DNA of 64,000 bases from Siphonodentalium dalli. Its lineage: Eukaryota; Mollusca; Scaphopoda; Gadilida; Siphonodentaliidae. Positions 11,656-22,741 of the stretch are shown piece after piece. Both the position numbers and the translations under genes were made by a program. A model generated the notes under the pieces. That model saw only the letters and a list, made by a program, of their open reading frames with translations, made no database searches and was not told the DNA's origin. The first letter of the stretch is position 1, and the number at the start of each line of letters is the position of its first letter. The stretch lies in the NCBI GenBank assembly GCA_032622095.1, contig CP136068.1, positions 133,433,989 to 133,497,988 of the forward strand, written 5' to 3'.

Positions 11656-12186
11656 TCTCATATATATTTTGAAGACCTCTGTTTGTTTGTTTGTTTGTTT
11701 GTTTGTCTGTCTGTCTGTCTGTCATTTATACAAATCTACGATTCTCGACCGATCGGGACGAAACTTGGTACGTGTGTGTAGTTTGACCAGGCGGTGAACG
11801 TTGTCGTATTGGCGAGCCCGTGCGACGCCAGCTTCGCGCATGCGCAGACGAGATCTCGGAAACGGGTGGAGCTATCGACTTGAAATTTGGTATGTGAATG
11901 TATCTTGCCCCGGATACGAATTTTATCGGGTCGCCGAGCCCGTGCGACGCCAGCTTCGCGCATGCGCAGACGAGATCTCGGAAACGGGTGGAGCTATCGA
12001 CTTGAAATTTGGTATGTGAATGTATCTTGCCCCGGATACGAATTTTATCGGGTCGCCGAGCCCGTGCGACGCCAGCTTCGCGCATGCGCAGACCAGATCT
12101 CGGAAACGGGTAGAGCTATCGACTTGAAATTTGGTTTTTGAATAGCCCGGATGAATAGCCCGGACAACGTCGGGCTCATCGGCTAG
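11656..12186 (+). mobile_element. Helitron unit 3, class A
   Basis: Three internal ~121-bp repeats. Just before the terminal hairpin a short stretch containing GAATAGCCCGGA is duplicated (around 12137-12162), a small slippage inside the 3' end. Confidence 0.85.
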
Positions 12187-12683
12187 TCTCATATATATTT
12201 TGAAGACCTCTGTCTGTCTGTCTGTTTGTCTGTCATTAATACAAATCTACGATTCTCGACCGATCGGGACGAAACTTGGTACGTGTGTGTAGTTTGACCA
12301 GGCGGTCGTCGTTGTCGTATTGTCGAGCCCGTGCGGCACCCGCTTCGCACATGCGCAGACGAGATCTCGGAAACGGGAGGAGTTATCGACTTGAAATTTG
12401 CTATGTGAATGTATCTTGCCCCGGATACGAATTTCATCGGGTCGCCGAGCCCGTGCGACACCAGCTTCGCGCATGAGCAGACGAGATCTCGGAAACGGGT
12501 GGAGTTATTGACTTGAAATTTGCTATGTGAATGTATCTTGCCCCGGATACGAATTTTATCGGGTCGCCGAGCCCGTGCGACACCAGCTTCGCGCATGCGC
12601 AGACCAGATCTCGGAAACGGGTAGAGCTATCGACTTGAAATTATGTTTTTGAATAGCCCGGACGAAGTCGGGTCACCTTCTAG
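12187..12683 (+). mobile_element. Helitron unit 4, class A body with class B 3' end
   Basis: Begins like class A and carries class A repeats, but ends GACGAAGTCGGG then TCACCTTCTAG, the class B terminus. It is therefore a chimera of the two classes, either by template switching or by recombination between neighbouring units. Two of its three GCGCATGCGC palindromes are mutated. Confidence 0.8.
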
Positions 12684-13412
12684 TCTATTATATATTTTGG
12701 AAGATCTGTCTGTGTGTCTGTCTGTCTGTGTGTTCGCGATGAACTCGAAAACGGCCCACCCGATTTCGATGAAACTTGGTATGTGGGGGTATTTTCGGCC
12801 GGGAACGAACATAGGCATATTAATTTGTCCGTGCGACGTGACATTGACCTTGAAATCGGGTAATTTCAAGGTCAAACGCCCGAATATCACGGGATTTCGA
12901 TGAAACTTGGTATGTGTGGGTATCTTCGGCCGGGGAGTGGCATAAACCTGTTAATTTGTCCGTGCGACGTGACCTTGAAATCGGGTCATTTCAAGGTCAA
13001 ATGCCCAAACGGGATTTCGATGAAACTTGGTATGCGGGGGTACATTCGTATGGGGAGTCCCATAAGCATATTCATTTGCCCGTGCGACGTAACCTTGACC
13101 TTGAAATCGGGTCAATTCAAGGTCAAATCGCCAATTTTGATGGGATTTCGACGAAATTTGATACATGGGTGTACTGTTGTCAACTGAGTGTTTTGGACGG
13201 GTCAAATCGGGACCCCGACCTGACCTTGACCTTCAAAAAAATAAATTCAAGGTCAAATCGGGTAAAACCGGATGGATTTCGACGGGCACGTTTGTCGGGT
13301 ACTTTTGTCCGGGCAGTGTTTTGGACGGGTCAAATCGTTACCTCAACTGACCTTGACCTTCAAAATGGTCAATTCAAGGTCAAAGCCCGGACGAAGTCGG
13401 GTCACCTTCTAG
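12684..13412 (+). mobile_element. Helitron unit 5, class B
   Basis: 5' TCTATTATATATTTTGGAAG, then a (TCTG/TGTG)n microsatellite, TTCGCGATGAACTCGAAAAC, and five ~120-130-bp repeats. Each repeat begins GATTTCGATGAAACTTGG or a variant and carries inverted TGACCTTGA/TCAAGGTCA words. It closes CCCGGACGAAGTCGGG, TCACCTTCTAG, followed by T. Confidence 0.85.
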
Positions 13413-13816
13413 TAGTATATATAGTGTGACGTTTGTCAGAATTGTAATGTGCCGCAATACAGTATTGCTTTAATTAATCGACTTCTTAACCACAGCAGAA
13501 TTATGGGTAACTTTTCAGGATTTAGTCGGAAATATGGCTTGTTGCCATTCATAGGAAAGCTCTCCTCGAGAGCTTTCCGATGAATGATAACAAGCCATAT
13601 TTCCGTCTAAATCCTGAAAAGTTACCCATAATTCTGCTGTGGTTAAGAAGTCGATTAATTAGAGCATTACTGTACGTTGACAATAACTTTTGGGCGTATT
13701 TCCGTGTGTCTAAAAGGACGTTCTTTAATTTTGTATACATGTGCAGGGTCAACGCGTTCCTTCGAACGGTGGAATACAGGCCAGCGCGATTTGTTAACAC
13801 TGAGGCCTATATGTAA
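13413..13816. repeat. Right part of the duplicated segment (copy 1), split by a MITE
   Basis: The outer parts (13413-13457 and 13675-13816) align with 14975-15144, sharing CGTTGACAATAAC, AAAGGACGTTCTTT, GGTCAACGCGTTCC and TTAACACTGAGGC. The intervening TA MITE is absent from the other copy. Confidence 0.85.
13458..13674. mobile_element. TA-flanked foldback MITE, copy 2 (mariner-like ends)
   Basis: Same family as 412-600: TA-CAGTATTGC at one end, GCATTACTG-TA at the other, and arms of about 85 bases around AGCTCTCCTCGAGAGCT. The paralogous empty site at 15007-15010 reads CAATACGTTG, against CAATA-element-TACGTTG here, which shows TA was duplicated on insertion. Confidence 0.9.
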
Positions 13817-14782
13817 ATTATTTGCTTTATTGTATTAAAATAGAGTAAACAAAATGTCGGTTTTTCAGATTTATGGTCTGGCTCATGGCCCATGATCATT
13901 ATCCCCAGAAAACAAATTGAGAACTTGAAGCACGCGATACGACACGACAGATTATTTGACACATGCAGGAGCCGTCAAATAAAATAAAAAATTGCCACTT
14001 TCGACCTATTTCGGACCCATGAATGCATGTCTCCTTAATGAATGTAATATCATATGTTAGGGTGTTTGCCACCCCAGATGAACATCAAGGCGGATTTGTC
14101 GGGATTGAACAAGACATGGGAGTAAAGCGTGGCCTCATTATGGATCATATTCTAAAGTATATATGATGCAAATTCGGACCATTATCTTGTCAGATGAAGT
14201 TGAATTTCACCTTTGAGACGACAGGTTGATAAAAGTGCCTATACCCTGGAGGTATGCATAAATGGTTTGACGAGGCAACGAGCTCAAATTCCCGGCAATA
14301 AATTCATACAAGTGGAGTGACAATTTGGGTTTTCTGTCGATTTTTTTCTCTCGAAAATTCTCCACCATCATGGGGTATATAGTTGCGCCCATGCAATGTC
14401 ATCCATGAAGGTGCGCCCAGTTCACCTAGACATATTTTCTACCAGAGTGATATCAGATCAACCACATAATGTGTGTACATCGCCATTGTTTATATACTTT
14501 GCCATAATGCAGCTCAAATGACAAAAAATGTCATATTCGAGTCAAGATCCTTTTGTTTTTAGCACATTCAGATATGGATAAATAGGGGTAGAAAAGGGTT
14601 AATACAGTGAGAACAAAGGCATGTTTCGAATCAAAGTTGTTTATTTTGACGTGGGTATATAAATGGACGCAATGTAATGTCCTTTGGACGACTTTCGTAT
14701 CTTTCTGATGATATAGCTATATATAGGTTACAATACACCAAATACAAATTAATAGAGTGATTTCCCATGGGACCCCCAAGCC
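13817..14782. other. No recognised feature
   Basis: AT-rich, non-repetitive at this scale. No gene or RNA was recognised. Confidence 0.45.
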
Positions 14783-15144
14783 AGGATCAGCATAAACAAA
14801 TCCTGGCAGCTGAATGGTCAGTGATACATGAATGAAAAATGCACAAATGTGTTTCCCGACGAGAAACGTCAAATAAAGCCACACGATCAAAGGTTACGGC
14901 TGTCAGTGTCAAATGGGCATATAAGTTATGTGAGGGGTGGTATTTTTTCGGTATCATATTTTTCTCCTTTTTAAGTGCAGTGTGTCGAAATTGTATAGTG
15001 CGATGCAATACGTTGACAATAACATTTTGGGCACAATCTCGTGTGTTTAAAGGACGTTCTTTCATGTTGTATATACATGGGCAGGTCAACGCGTTCCCGT
15101 GAATACAGACCAGCGCGATTGGTTAACACTGAGGCTAATGTAAA
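14783..15144. repeat. Duplicated segment, copy 2 (empty-site paralogue)
   Basis: Uninterrupted homologue of 10342-10548 plus 13413-13816. It has neither the Helitron array (expected near 14974) nor the MITE (expected near 15009). Weaker similarity may extend some 40 bases further right. Open frames on both strands are short and shared with no known family. Confidence 0.85.
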
Positions 15145-16183
15145 TGATTGGTGGATTGTACATAGGTCGGACAAAATGTTCAGGCACGTATGCTGATTTT
15201 TTACTTTCGACCCTTCTTGGGACCCACCCACACCCGCGCCCAATTTTTTTTCAGTTTTTTCCGACTATTTTTGGACACCCACCCCTTTTTAACACTAAAA
15301 CAGAGATTTGCGGGGCGGGGGTGGGTTCACTGTAATCAGCTGTATATGAATTTCAGTGCATACTATTAGTCATGGATGTTAACATTGACATATAAATAGG
15401 AACGAGTCATTTTGGGGTCATTCGGCCAAAAAAACAAAACAAACATGGCTGCCAGCGGCCATCTTGGATTTCAAAATTCAATCCATTAGCATGGGCTACA
15501 GGCTATACTGTTTGTCTGATCATCATGAAATTTGTCATTTATGTTGATATTGACATATATATAGATGTGTTTTAAGCCAAACATTGCAAAAACAGTCAAA
15601 AAGACTTGCAGGGAAAATATTTTTGAGTTGCGTAAAAAATTGTTTGTTGGTCCCATCGACCACGCACCCACCCCGGCGTACGTGCCCGGAAAAAATCCCC
15701 CCTAAAACAATCAGAAAAATGTAGTAACCTGTATGACCCCTCCAGTGTCACTGACGATGGGCCGATGGCATGCATGACTTGGCATTAAACTGTGATCCCC
15801 GCACACGCACAGTAGCACATGGCTGAGACAATGACATAGATTTATTTGTCCAAAAAATCATATTTGTCATTTAGACACATTTATAAATAACATATATACA
15901 AAAGTTTCACGTGATCATTAACACAGATCCTAAAACACAAATGCCCACCCGAGGGCCACGTGGTTTAATTGGTGTTACACTCGCCCCCCCCCCCCCCCCC
16001 CCCCACAAACGCACAATCGAAGAGGTGGTTTGGTGTTAACTCAAACGCTTGTGTTAAACTTTGGATTATGATCTAAGTCCAAATTATATTAGAGTTACTT
16101 CTCTTCCTCCTCTCCTTTCAGCGTTACCGATGTTCGGTCGTCGTGTCTTTTGGATGTTTTTTTTTACTTACATTTATATAATA
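15145..16183. other. Unrecognised sequence with a poly-C tract
   Basis: No gene was recognised. A 21-base C run lies at 15984-16004. Confidence 0.5.
15984..16004. repeat. Poly-C tract
   Basis: Uninterrupted run of 21 C. Confidence 0.9.
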
Positions 16184-16948
16184 CTAGAAGTTGACCCGAC
16201 TTCGTCCGGGCTTTGACCTTGAATTGACCATTTTGAAGGTCAATGTCAGGTGGGGTCAAACACCAACACCCCAAATATGGTGGAAATCGGCCCAGCGGAT
16301 ACCGGGAAATCGGCCCAGCGGATACCGAGATACCCTATGCATCAAATTTCGTCCGTAAATATCCGCCAGTTTAACCCGATTTGATTTCCACTCAAGTATA
16401 TAAACGCGCCTCATATACACACGCTCATTAATTATCAAGTTTCAACGTAAAGATAAATTACCATCGGTGCCCGAGATATCGCCAAGACGTCTGAAACAGT
16501 CAAATGCATTGGCCGGTTAAGCGTTAACGTGATCTAACGTTATGACCTCTAACGATGTCATAGAAGTTACGCATTGTTTTTATCCTGATGGAAGATAGTA
16601 CCACTTCTTCTTGATAATTGAGGCAGATAACTAAAACGGATACATACCCATTATATATCGTTGGAAAGAGGAAACACGAAAGATTTTCAGTGTCATTATT
16701 ATGACTGGCATTTTATTATTCGCGCTGTTTCGAATCGATTTGTAAGCACCGAACTCAAATGAAAGTCCCGTAACACAGCGTAAAAACAGATTTGCCTATG
16801 CCACCCCCCGGTCGAAAATACATCCGCATACCAAGTTTCATCGAAATCGGTTCGGCCGTTTTCGAGTCCATCGATTACAGACAGACAGATACACACACAC
16901 ACACCCCCACCCGCACACACACACAGATCTTCCAAAATATATAATAGA
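16184..16948 (-). mobile_element. Helitron unit, class C (unique middle)
   Basis: Class B ends, but most of the middle (about 16330-16790) is not the usual repeat. Part of it (about 16720-16790: AAATCGATT, AGCGCGAATAATAAA, GCCAGTCATAAT on the opposite strand) matches the unit at 33378-34049, so a distinct third class exists. The middle could be captured host sequence or an older Helitron body. No frame in it resembles a protein. Confidence 0.7.
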
Positions 16949-17556
16949 CTAGAAGGTGAACCGACTTCGTCCGGGCTTTGACCTTGAATTGTCCATTTTG
17001 AAGGTCAAGGTCAAGTGGGGTCACGATTTGACCAGTCCAAAACACTGCCCGGACAAAAGTACCAGACAAACGTGCCCGTCGAAATCCATCCGGTTTTACC
17101 CGAATTGACCTTGAATTTGTCATTTTGAAGGTCAAGGTCAGGTCGGGGTCACGATTTGACCCGTCCAAAACGCCCAGTGGACAAAAGTAACCCTATGTAT
17201 AAAATTTCGTCGAAATCCCATCAAAATTGGCGATTTGACCTTGAATTGACCCGATTTCAAAGTCAAGGTCACGTCGCACGGGCAAATGAATATGCTTATG
17301 AGACTCCCCATACGAAAGTACCCCCACATACCAAGTTTCATCGAAATCCCGTGATATTCGGGCGTTTGACCTTGAAATGACCCAATTTCAAGGTCACGTC
17401 GCACCAGCAAATTAATAGGCCTATGTCACCACCCGGCCGAAAATACTCCCACATACCAAGTTTCATCGAAATCGGGTTGGCCGTTTTCGAGTTCATCGCG
17501 AACACACAGACACACACACACACACTACACAGACAGCTCTTCCAAAATATATATAA
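16949..17556 (-). mobile_element. Helitron unit, class B
   Basis: Five repeats of about 120-130 bases with inverted TCAAGGTCA words. The leader microsatellite is (CA)n-rich on the plus strand, and the 5' terminus is worn. Confidence 0.8.
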
Positions 17557-18491
17557 CTAGAAGGTGACCCGACTTCGTCCGGGCTTTGACCTTGAATTGT
17601 CCATTTTGAAGGTCAAGGTCAAGTGGGGTAACGATTTGACCAGTCCAAAACACTGCCCGGACAAAAGTACCCGACAAACGTGCCCGTCGAAATCCATCCG
17701 GTTTTACCCGATTTGACCTTGAATTAATCATTTTGAAGGTCAAGGTCTGGTCGGGGTCACGATTGGACCCGTCCAAAACAATCGGTGAACAAAAGTAACC
17801 CAACGTATCAAATTTCGTCGAAATCCCATCAAAATTGGCGATTTGACCTTGAAGTTACCCGATTTCAAGGTCAAGGTCACGTCGCACGGGCTTTGACCTT
17901 GAATTGTCCATTTTGAAGGTCAAGGTCAAGTGGGGTCACGATTTGACCAGTCCAAAAACACTGCCCGGACAAAAGTACCCGACAAACGTGCCCGTCGAAA
18001 TCCATCCGGTTTTACCCGATTTGACCTTGAATTGATCATTTTGAAGGTCAAGGTCTGGTCGGGGTCACGATTGGACCCGTCCAAAACAATCAGAGGACAA
18101 AACTAACCCCACGTATCAAATTTCGTCGAAATCCCATCAAAATTGGCGATTTGACCTTGAAGTTACCCGATTTCAAGGTCAAGGTCACGTCGCACGGGCA
18201 AATGAATATGCTTATGAGACTCGCCATAAGAAAGTACCCCCACATACCAAGTTTCATCGTAATCCCGTGATATTCGGGCGTTTGACCTTGAAATGACCCG
18301 ATTTGAAGGTCAAGGTGACGTCGCACGGACAAATTAATATGCCTATGTTCGTCCCCGGCCGAAAATACCCTCACATACCAAGTTTCATCGAAATCGGGTT
18401 GGCCGTTTTCGAGTTCATCGCGAACACACAGACACACACACCCCCACACACACACACACAGACACACAGATCTTCCAAAATATATAATAGA
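17557..18491 (-). mobile_element. Helitron unit, class B with internal duplication
   Basis: The 3' half is present twice: a block ending at GTCGCACGGGC (about 17890) jumps directly back to the CTTTGACCTTGAATTG sequence seen near the 3' end. This is an unequal-exchange type of duplication of about 310 bases inside one unit. Confidence 0.75.
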
Positions 18492-18833
18492 TAGATTCAA
18501 ATATTGCATCCATATAACTTAAAGGGGCAATGTACACCAAATTCAATAAATTCCCGGTGATAACTATACGATCTAATATCGATATGATATAGAACAATAG
18601 TTAAAATAATTAATTTGAGTCAAAGATGTCTTCTGCAAACGTTCAGGTTAACAAGTTGTCTTAAAATAAAAGTTAATATTTTGATACAAATTTAATTTAT
18701 GGCACGAATGCATGTAATCAAATTAATTGACTGGAAGTGGAATGGGCAACACGTGGCAAACATGATCGTGAACAAAATATGTTCATACGGGGCGTGAACT
18801 CAAGCCACTCACATATAGTTACTATACAATAAC
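18492..18833. other. No recognised feature
   Basis: AT-rich spacer between the Helitron array and a TTAA element. Confidence 0.4.
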
Positions 18834-19310
18834 TTAAAGGTACTCAACCCGTAAAGAGGGTCCCCATCTCAACAGATTCCAACAACAACAATCCGATCAG
18901 AGGGTCCTATATTACTATTTCTTTGGCTTTGGGGGTAAAAAATATTTGATTCGAGTCGAGGAACCCATCAAACAAAGCTCAGAGTTATTAGATATTGATT
19001 TTTCAAATTTGTTATGTTCTCGAGATGAGTACCAATAACTGCCGTAATCTGCTCTGGATGTGTACTCCAAATCTATTCAAACAGACAAGGATGAATAACT
19101 CTAAAATCAAGTGGTAATTTTAACGCAATTTTGATTGAGTACTGGGCCAGATAGTATTCCCGATAATGAAAAATAATAGATTTCTAAAATCGATATCTAA
19201 CAAATCTGAGCTTTGATGGGTGACTTCCTCGACTCGAATAAAATATTTTTGACCCCCGAAGCCATTGAAATAGTAATTGAGAGGAGTTTTATCGGGTTGA
19301 GTACCTTTAA
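18834..19310. mobile_element. TTAA-flanked MITE with long arms
   Basis: Begins TTAA-AGGTACTCAACCCG and ends CGGGTTGAGTACCT-TTAA. The inverted arms continue imperfectly for about 190 bases each (TTGATTCGAGTCGAGG and GGTGACTTCCTCGACTCGAA lie in mirrored positions). TTAA at both borders is the piggyBac target signature. No coding. Superfamily is inferred from the target site only. Confidence 0.7.
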
Positions 19311-19589
19311 ATGAGTATTTTTGAGTATCTAGTATGCTTATAATATAACATGTATTTGATACATTTGCTTGAAAACTGTACAAATACTACTCGGCGACGA
19401 TTGTTTTATTTTCGAATTACCGACAAACTGATATATACTCTGGAAGGTATTGACCAAAATGTTGCACTAATCGAAATATTTAGGAGTCAGACAGGTGCCT
19501 ATAATCAAATTAATATCAACATTTATAAGGAATGTGTTGATAGGCGGGCAATGAAGACATAAAGGCCCACTTAATGTTCGAATCACCAT

Positions 19590-19735
19590 CTCACATTATA
19601 TACAACATATTCCATATTATATATTTGAAAGAGGAAGCTCCAGAACATTGTATTATCAACTGATCCGGTAGAATAAACTGGGAACATGTTGTTTTTGTCG
19701 ATGTACCGCGTGATTGCTGTGCTTAGTTGTGATCC
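19590..19735 (-). repeat. Repeat family X, partial inverted copy
   Basis: Matches in reverse the first 200 bases of the tandem pair at 44164-45317: ATATTTGAAAGAGGAAGCTCC and ACATTGTATTAT are shared, then AATAAACTG and TGTTTTTGT. Diverged. Confidence 0.6.
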
Positions 19736-19844
19736 GGACTGTACTGTAAAATTGAATTTGATGTCTGGGAAATTCAGGAGACACTATACGTGGAGATTTA
19801 GTCTAAACTTATAAATATCCCAATGACAACTACAATGTTAAAGG

Positions 19845-20340
19845 CACGTGCGGCCTTAGTTGTCGAGAATATTCATATTTGTTCCAATCACCGTAAACAG
19901 AAAAACATTAAAATTCATACAGTTTCGTTCATATATACCATGACTATCGCGTAAACAGCATGTTATCATAAAGACCTACTATATTTTACCTAAGCAACAG
20001 CCTGATTGTGTTACAGAAGACAGCACAATGCTACTGGCTAATCACACAGAAATGGCATAAGCGCTCTTTATTTGTTCCATATCAGGAATTCACCAACAAA
20101 GAACGCTCTTTATGTTTACCATCATAATATAAACAAACACCAGAAAAGTAACTTTTTATGCTTTTGTTTACATAACAATGGTCAAACAAATGACAATAAC
20201 ATACTGTTTATTCGATATTTCTTATTTGTATACGGACAAAGTCTGTCTACATTTTGATGTTCTTTCTGTTTGTGGCGGTTTTTGACGGGTGGAAATATTT
20301 TTACAGGATACCCACCGCCAAGGCCAACCGTACCTTTAAC
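19845..20340 (+). repeat. Repeat family Y, diverged single copy
   Basis: Collinear with the units of the 39.5-43.8 kb array: GGCACG...CGG start, TCGTTCATAT, CGTAAACAGCAT, GTGTTACAGAAG, two CGCTCTTTAT words about 50 bases apart, GACAATAACATACTGTTTAT, and GGCGGTTTTTGACGG. Because it is single and far from the array it represents an older dispersed copy. Confidence 0.65.
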
Positions 20341-20530
20341 ACAGTAAATCTTTTCCAAAGTGCATTGTATGGTAACACAAGAGGACACATTCATAAGCTA
20401 CAACTTCGACGATGCAACAAAGATATAGGAAAATACTTCTTCTGCCAAAGAGTAGTGATCTTGTGGAACAATTTGCCAGATTTCGTTGTTGTGTCGGAAC
20501 TTTAACCGATTTAAAAAGGTTGATTGACTG
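20338..20530 (+). pseudogene. CR1-like LINE reverse transcriptase, extreme C-terminus
   Basis: The frame contains RGHIHKLQLRRCNKDIGKYF, then FCQRVVILWNNLPDFVV. The succession R-G-H, basic patch, K-x-F-F-x-Q-R-V-V and W-N-x-L-P is the usual end of CR1-type LINE proteins; in live elements this tail follows the reverse transcriptase. The conserved continuation (RFKK) lies one base out of frame after the stop at about 20503, so the end is frameshifted. Only about 60 codons survive. No 3' tail repeat was found just downstream. The LINE origin is well supported. Confidence 0.75.
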
Positions 20531-22125
20531 CTATATATACGATAAAAAATATGACTTTCATTGTTGAAACCTCACTTTGTGATATTGTATTACATTTACT
20601 GCAATACTACCTGGGACTATAAGTCGAACGACTTGTTCCTCATTAAATTGATATTGATATTGAAGACTTCTATAGTATACGTGGTCCAGATATTTTCTCC
20701 ATGCTGGAACGTGTCCAAGGTCTTTGACTATAACAGGTGCTACCGTGCATGCTCACCCTGGAATCATACGGTGGACCTGCCCTTAATTTGCATGACAACC
20801 TTCATAGAAAGAGGATCGCACTTTGAGTGAAGAGAACATCGATCAAAGACATATAGTTTTAAGTAAACTGTATCATGTGATGAATTTCTGAAGCATGCAG
20901 TGGTAATATTTGTCACTGCAAGTTGTAATGTGTTCAGTTGCCTGCCAAGAACATACTTGTTGATTTTGTGGAGAAACATTATTAAAATGTCATGCAAAGA
21001 CAAGAAACTCTCAAAGTCAAAACCCCAGTTGATGTGCACAATGTATAGCTATACCATGTCGTACAACGCACATGAAGACTGTTTGTGTTCATCCTGCCTG
21101 TATTGCCCATCACAAAGAATTCTACTACAACAGATCGTCTTGATCCATATATTATCCTATATCCTATATCTATATATAGTTTCCTATAACAGTTTCGTAT
21201 CATCAGCGAATATTTGCCTTTGTTATGATTTGTCTAAGTTTCTATTCTACTTAGTAAAGTGTTATAATTGTTCTCTGTGTCACCTATGCATATCACATGT
21301 TCTCGCGAGTGCACAAATAATTGTGCAATCTTTAATTCGGCATAGGCAGAAACTGTTGTCGGATCCGTAATATCTACCCGTGTTTGGTTTGGTTTGGTTT
21401 TTCTGATTAGGATTTATAGTTGTTTCAGCCGCCATATTTCAGTTTAACATAAAATGGGTCCTATTGCAGTTCGATTTCGACATTTTTGGAAAAGTCCAAA
21501 TTTTTGTGTGATTTTTATATGGTAGGGTAAATTTTTGACACATTGTTGCAGTATTATGACTACTCACATGTCGTGATTGTTTGCCATTGTTGTATCAGAC
21601 GATATCAAGGGACGTTTTTAAAACAAACAGCAATATTATGATCGAAGCAAAATTGTTAAAATGAGTTGAAGGGCCAATCAAGTTTGAATCGTCATGAATT
21701 TTTAAGGTCAAGTTTCCAAAAGTTCAGGAAATATGTGAAAATACAAAGGGATACCCCACCAGTTCTTATTTTATCGCAACCGTATAATATGGTCATTATA
21801 TATGTCAAACAGACACAAGCGATGCAAAAATACAGTCACATGCCTCTATTATATATATCTGACCAAATTAAGATGGAGATCAAATATACACCTAGACTCG
21901 GAGTAGTCTCTCCAAATTTTCTCAACATTTGGTCACTTTTTATAACCGCATATTAGTGTCAGTGTTAACGACAGGAGACGCTCGGCATCATGATATATAG
22001 AAATGAAAAAAATGAGAGGGGTGCTACGAAATCTAAAAATAAGCTCCTTTGAGAATTGACTCACGGACTATTCCGATTCCAGAATACCGATGAATACAAG
22101 TGGCACCGTTTTGTATGGTACTCTC
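20531..22125. other. Unrecognised sequence
   Basis: AT-rich. A 156-codon open frame on the plus strand (20900-21370) has cysteine- and leucine-rich low-complexity content and no family resemblance; I do not call it. No RNA genes were seen. Confidence 0.45.
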
Positions 22126-22300
22126 ACGTTGTGTTGGAAGTTGTATTTTATGACTCTAATGCGTCTTTCTGGGACATATATAATGCTCATAGAAAGGTAC
22201 TTCAGGTATTATGTCGACATATCATATTCGATACCGGGAACAATTAAAATTAAATACATGAATTAGTATGTGTATTTTGGAGCGCAAACCGCGATGTTGC
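22126..22300 (+). repeat. Repeat family Z, arm 1
   Basis: Inverted partner of 24422-24590, sharing GCGTCTTTCTGG, GATACCGGGAA and GTGTATTTTGGAGCGCAAACC. A third partial copy in this orientation is at 33003-33262. Confidence 0.7.
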
Positions 22301-22560
22301 GTTAAACCTCCTAGTTTAAACCGAGTTGAAACCGACATCAACGGCACAGTTAAACCGGGTTTGTGATCGTTCAGTTGCTAGATGATTGACAACTCTGTAT
22401 ATATATAGAATGGTTATTGACACGACCTGAACGCGATAGTATGTACAGTTTAACATTATTGATGTTCTTGCCCGTTATGACAGAGAACTTTATGACATTT
22501 AACAACCAATGTAGAGAATATATTTCTTTGTTTATATATATGGTCCTTAATAATATATGT

Positions 22561-22741
22561 TACATTCGGGGTGGCCGAGCTCGAGATTGCATGATTTATG
22601 TGACTTTGTTGAGCCGAGTTTTCTTTGCGTCGAATCAAGTTTATTTCGATATTGGTTCACAAAAGTTTCAAAAATCATGCAAAGAAAAATCGGCTCAACA
22701 TAGTCATAAATAATGCAACCTCGAGCTGGGACCTTCACGTA
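22561..22741. mobile_element. TA-flanked foldback MITE
   Basis: Arms of about 65 bases: left GGCCGAGCTCGAGATTGCAT and onward to GAGCCGAG, right CGGCTCAACATAG and onward to CTCGAGCTGGG, closing CACG-TA. The loop is about 45 bases. TA at both borders. Non-coding. Confidence 0.75.

Larger units (their letters stand above)
10846..12601. promoter_or_regulatory. Cluster of nine perfect NRF1-type palindromes
   Basis: CGCGCATGCGCA, a perfect fit to the metazoan NRF1 consensus YGCGCAYGCGCR, starts at 10846, 10968, 11238, 11360, 11561, 11835, 11957, 12079 and 12590. Three more positions in the array hold one-mismatch versions. One palindrome lies in each class A repeat. That the words are there is direct observation; that anything binds them is not shown. 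Confidence 0.6.
10549..13412 (+). mobile_element. Head-to-tail array of five non-autonomous Helitrons
   Basis: The array starts A|TCTCATATATATTTTG and ends CTAG|T, the Helitron rules of TC 5' end, CTRR 3' end and insertion between A and T. A GC hairpin (GCCCGGAC...GTCGGGC, one bulged base) stands about ten bases before each CTAG. Internal junctions read CTAG|TC with nothing between, at 11062/11063, 11655/11656, 12186/12187 and 12683/12684. No Rep or helicase coding is present, so these are non-autonomous. The first three units are class A, the fourth has a class A body with a class B 3' end, and the fifth is class B. The region is much richer in GC and CpG than its surroundings. Confidence 0.85.
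16184..18491 (-). mobile_element. Minus-strand array of three non-autonomous Helitrons
   Basis: Read on the minus strand, the 5' end is TCTATTATATATTTTGGAAG at 18491 and the 3' end is CCCGGACGAAGTCGGG then TCAACTTCTAG at 16184. The flanking bases are A and T as expected for a single insertion. Units are 16184-16948, 16949-17556 and 17557-18491. The junction at 16948/16949 is a clean CTAG|TC; at 17556/17557 the 5' TC is eroded. Confidence 0.85.

Noticed and set aside
10528-12596. Many overlapping frames of 65-148 codons on both strands
   Set aside because: All are by-products of ~121-bp Helitron repeats; the same peptides recur on both strands.
10549-13412. Regularly spaced repeats as a CRISPR array
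   Set aside because: Repeats are 120+ bases with no unique spacers, the context is eukaryotic, and Helitron ends explain the array.
12900-13429. Frames of 60-171 codons in class B Helitrons, also in the 17, 34-36 and 38 kb arrays
   Set aside because: Repeat by-products; recurrent words such as LTLKSG only reflect the TGACCTTGA repeats.
20900-21370. 156-codon plus-strand frame
   Set aside because: Low-complexity Cys/Leu/Tyr composition, no family resemblance; probably chance.
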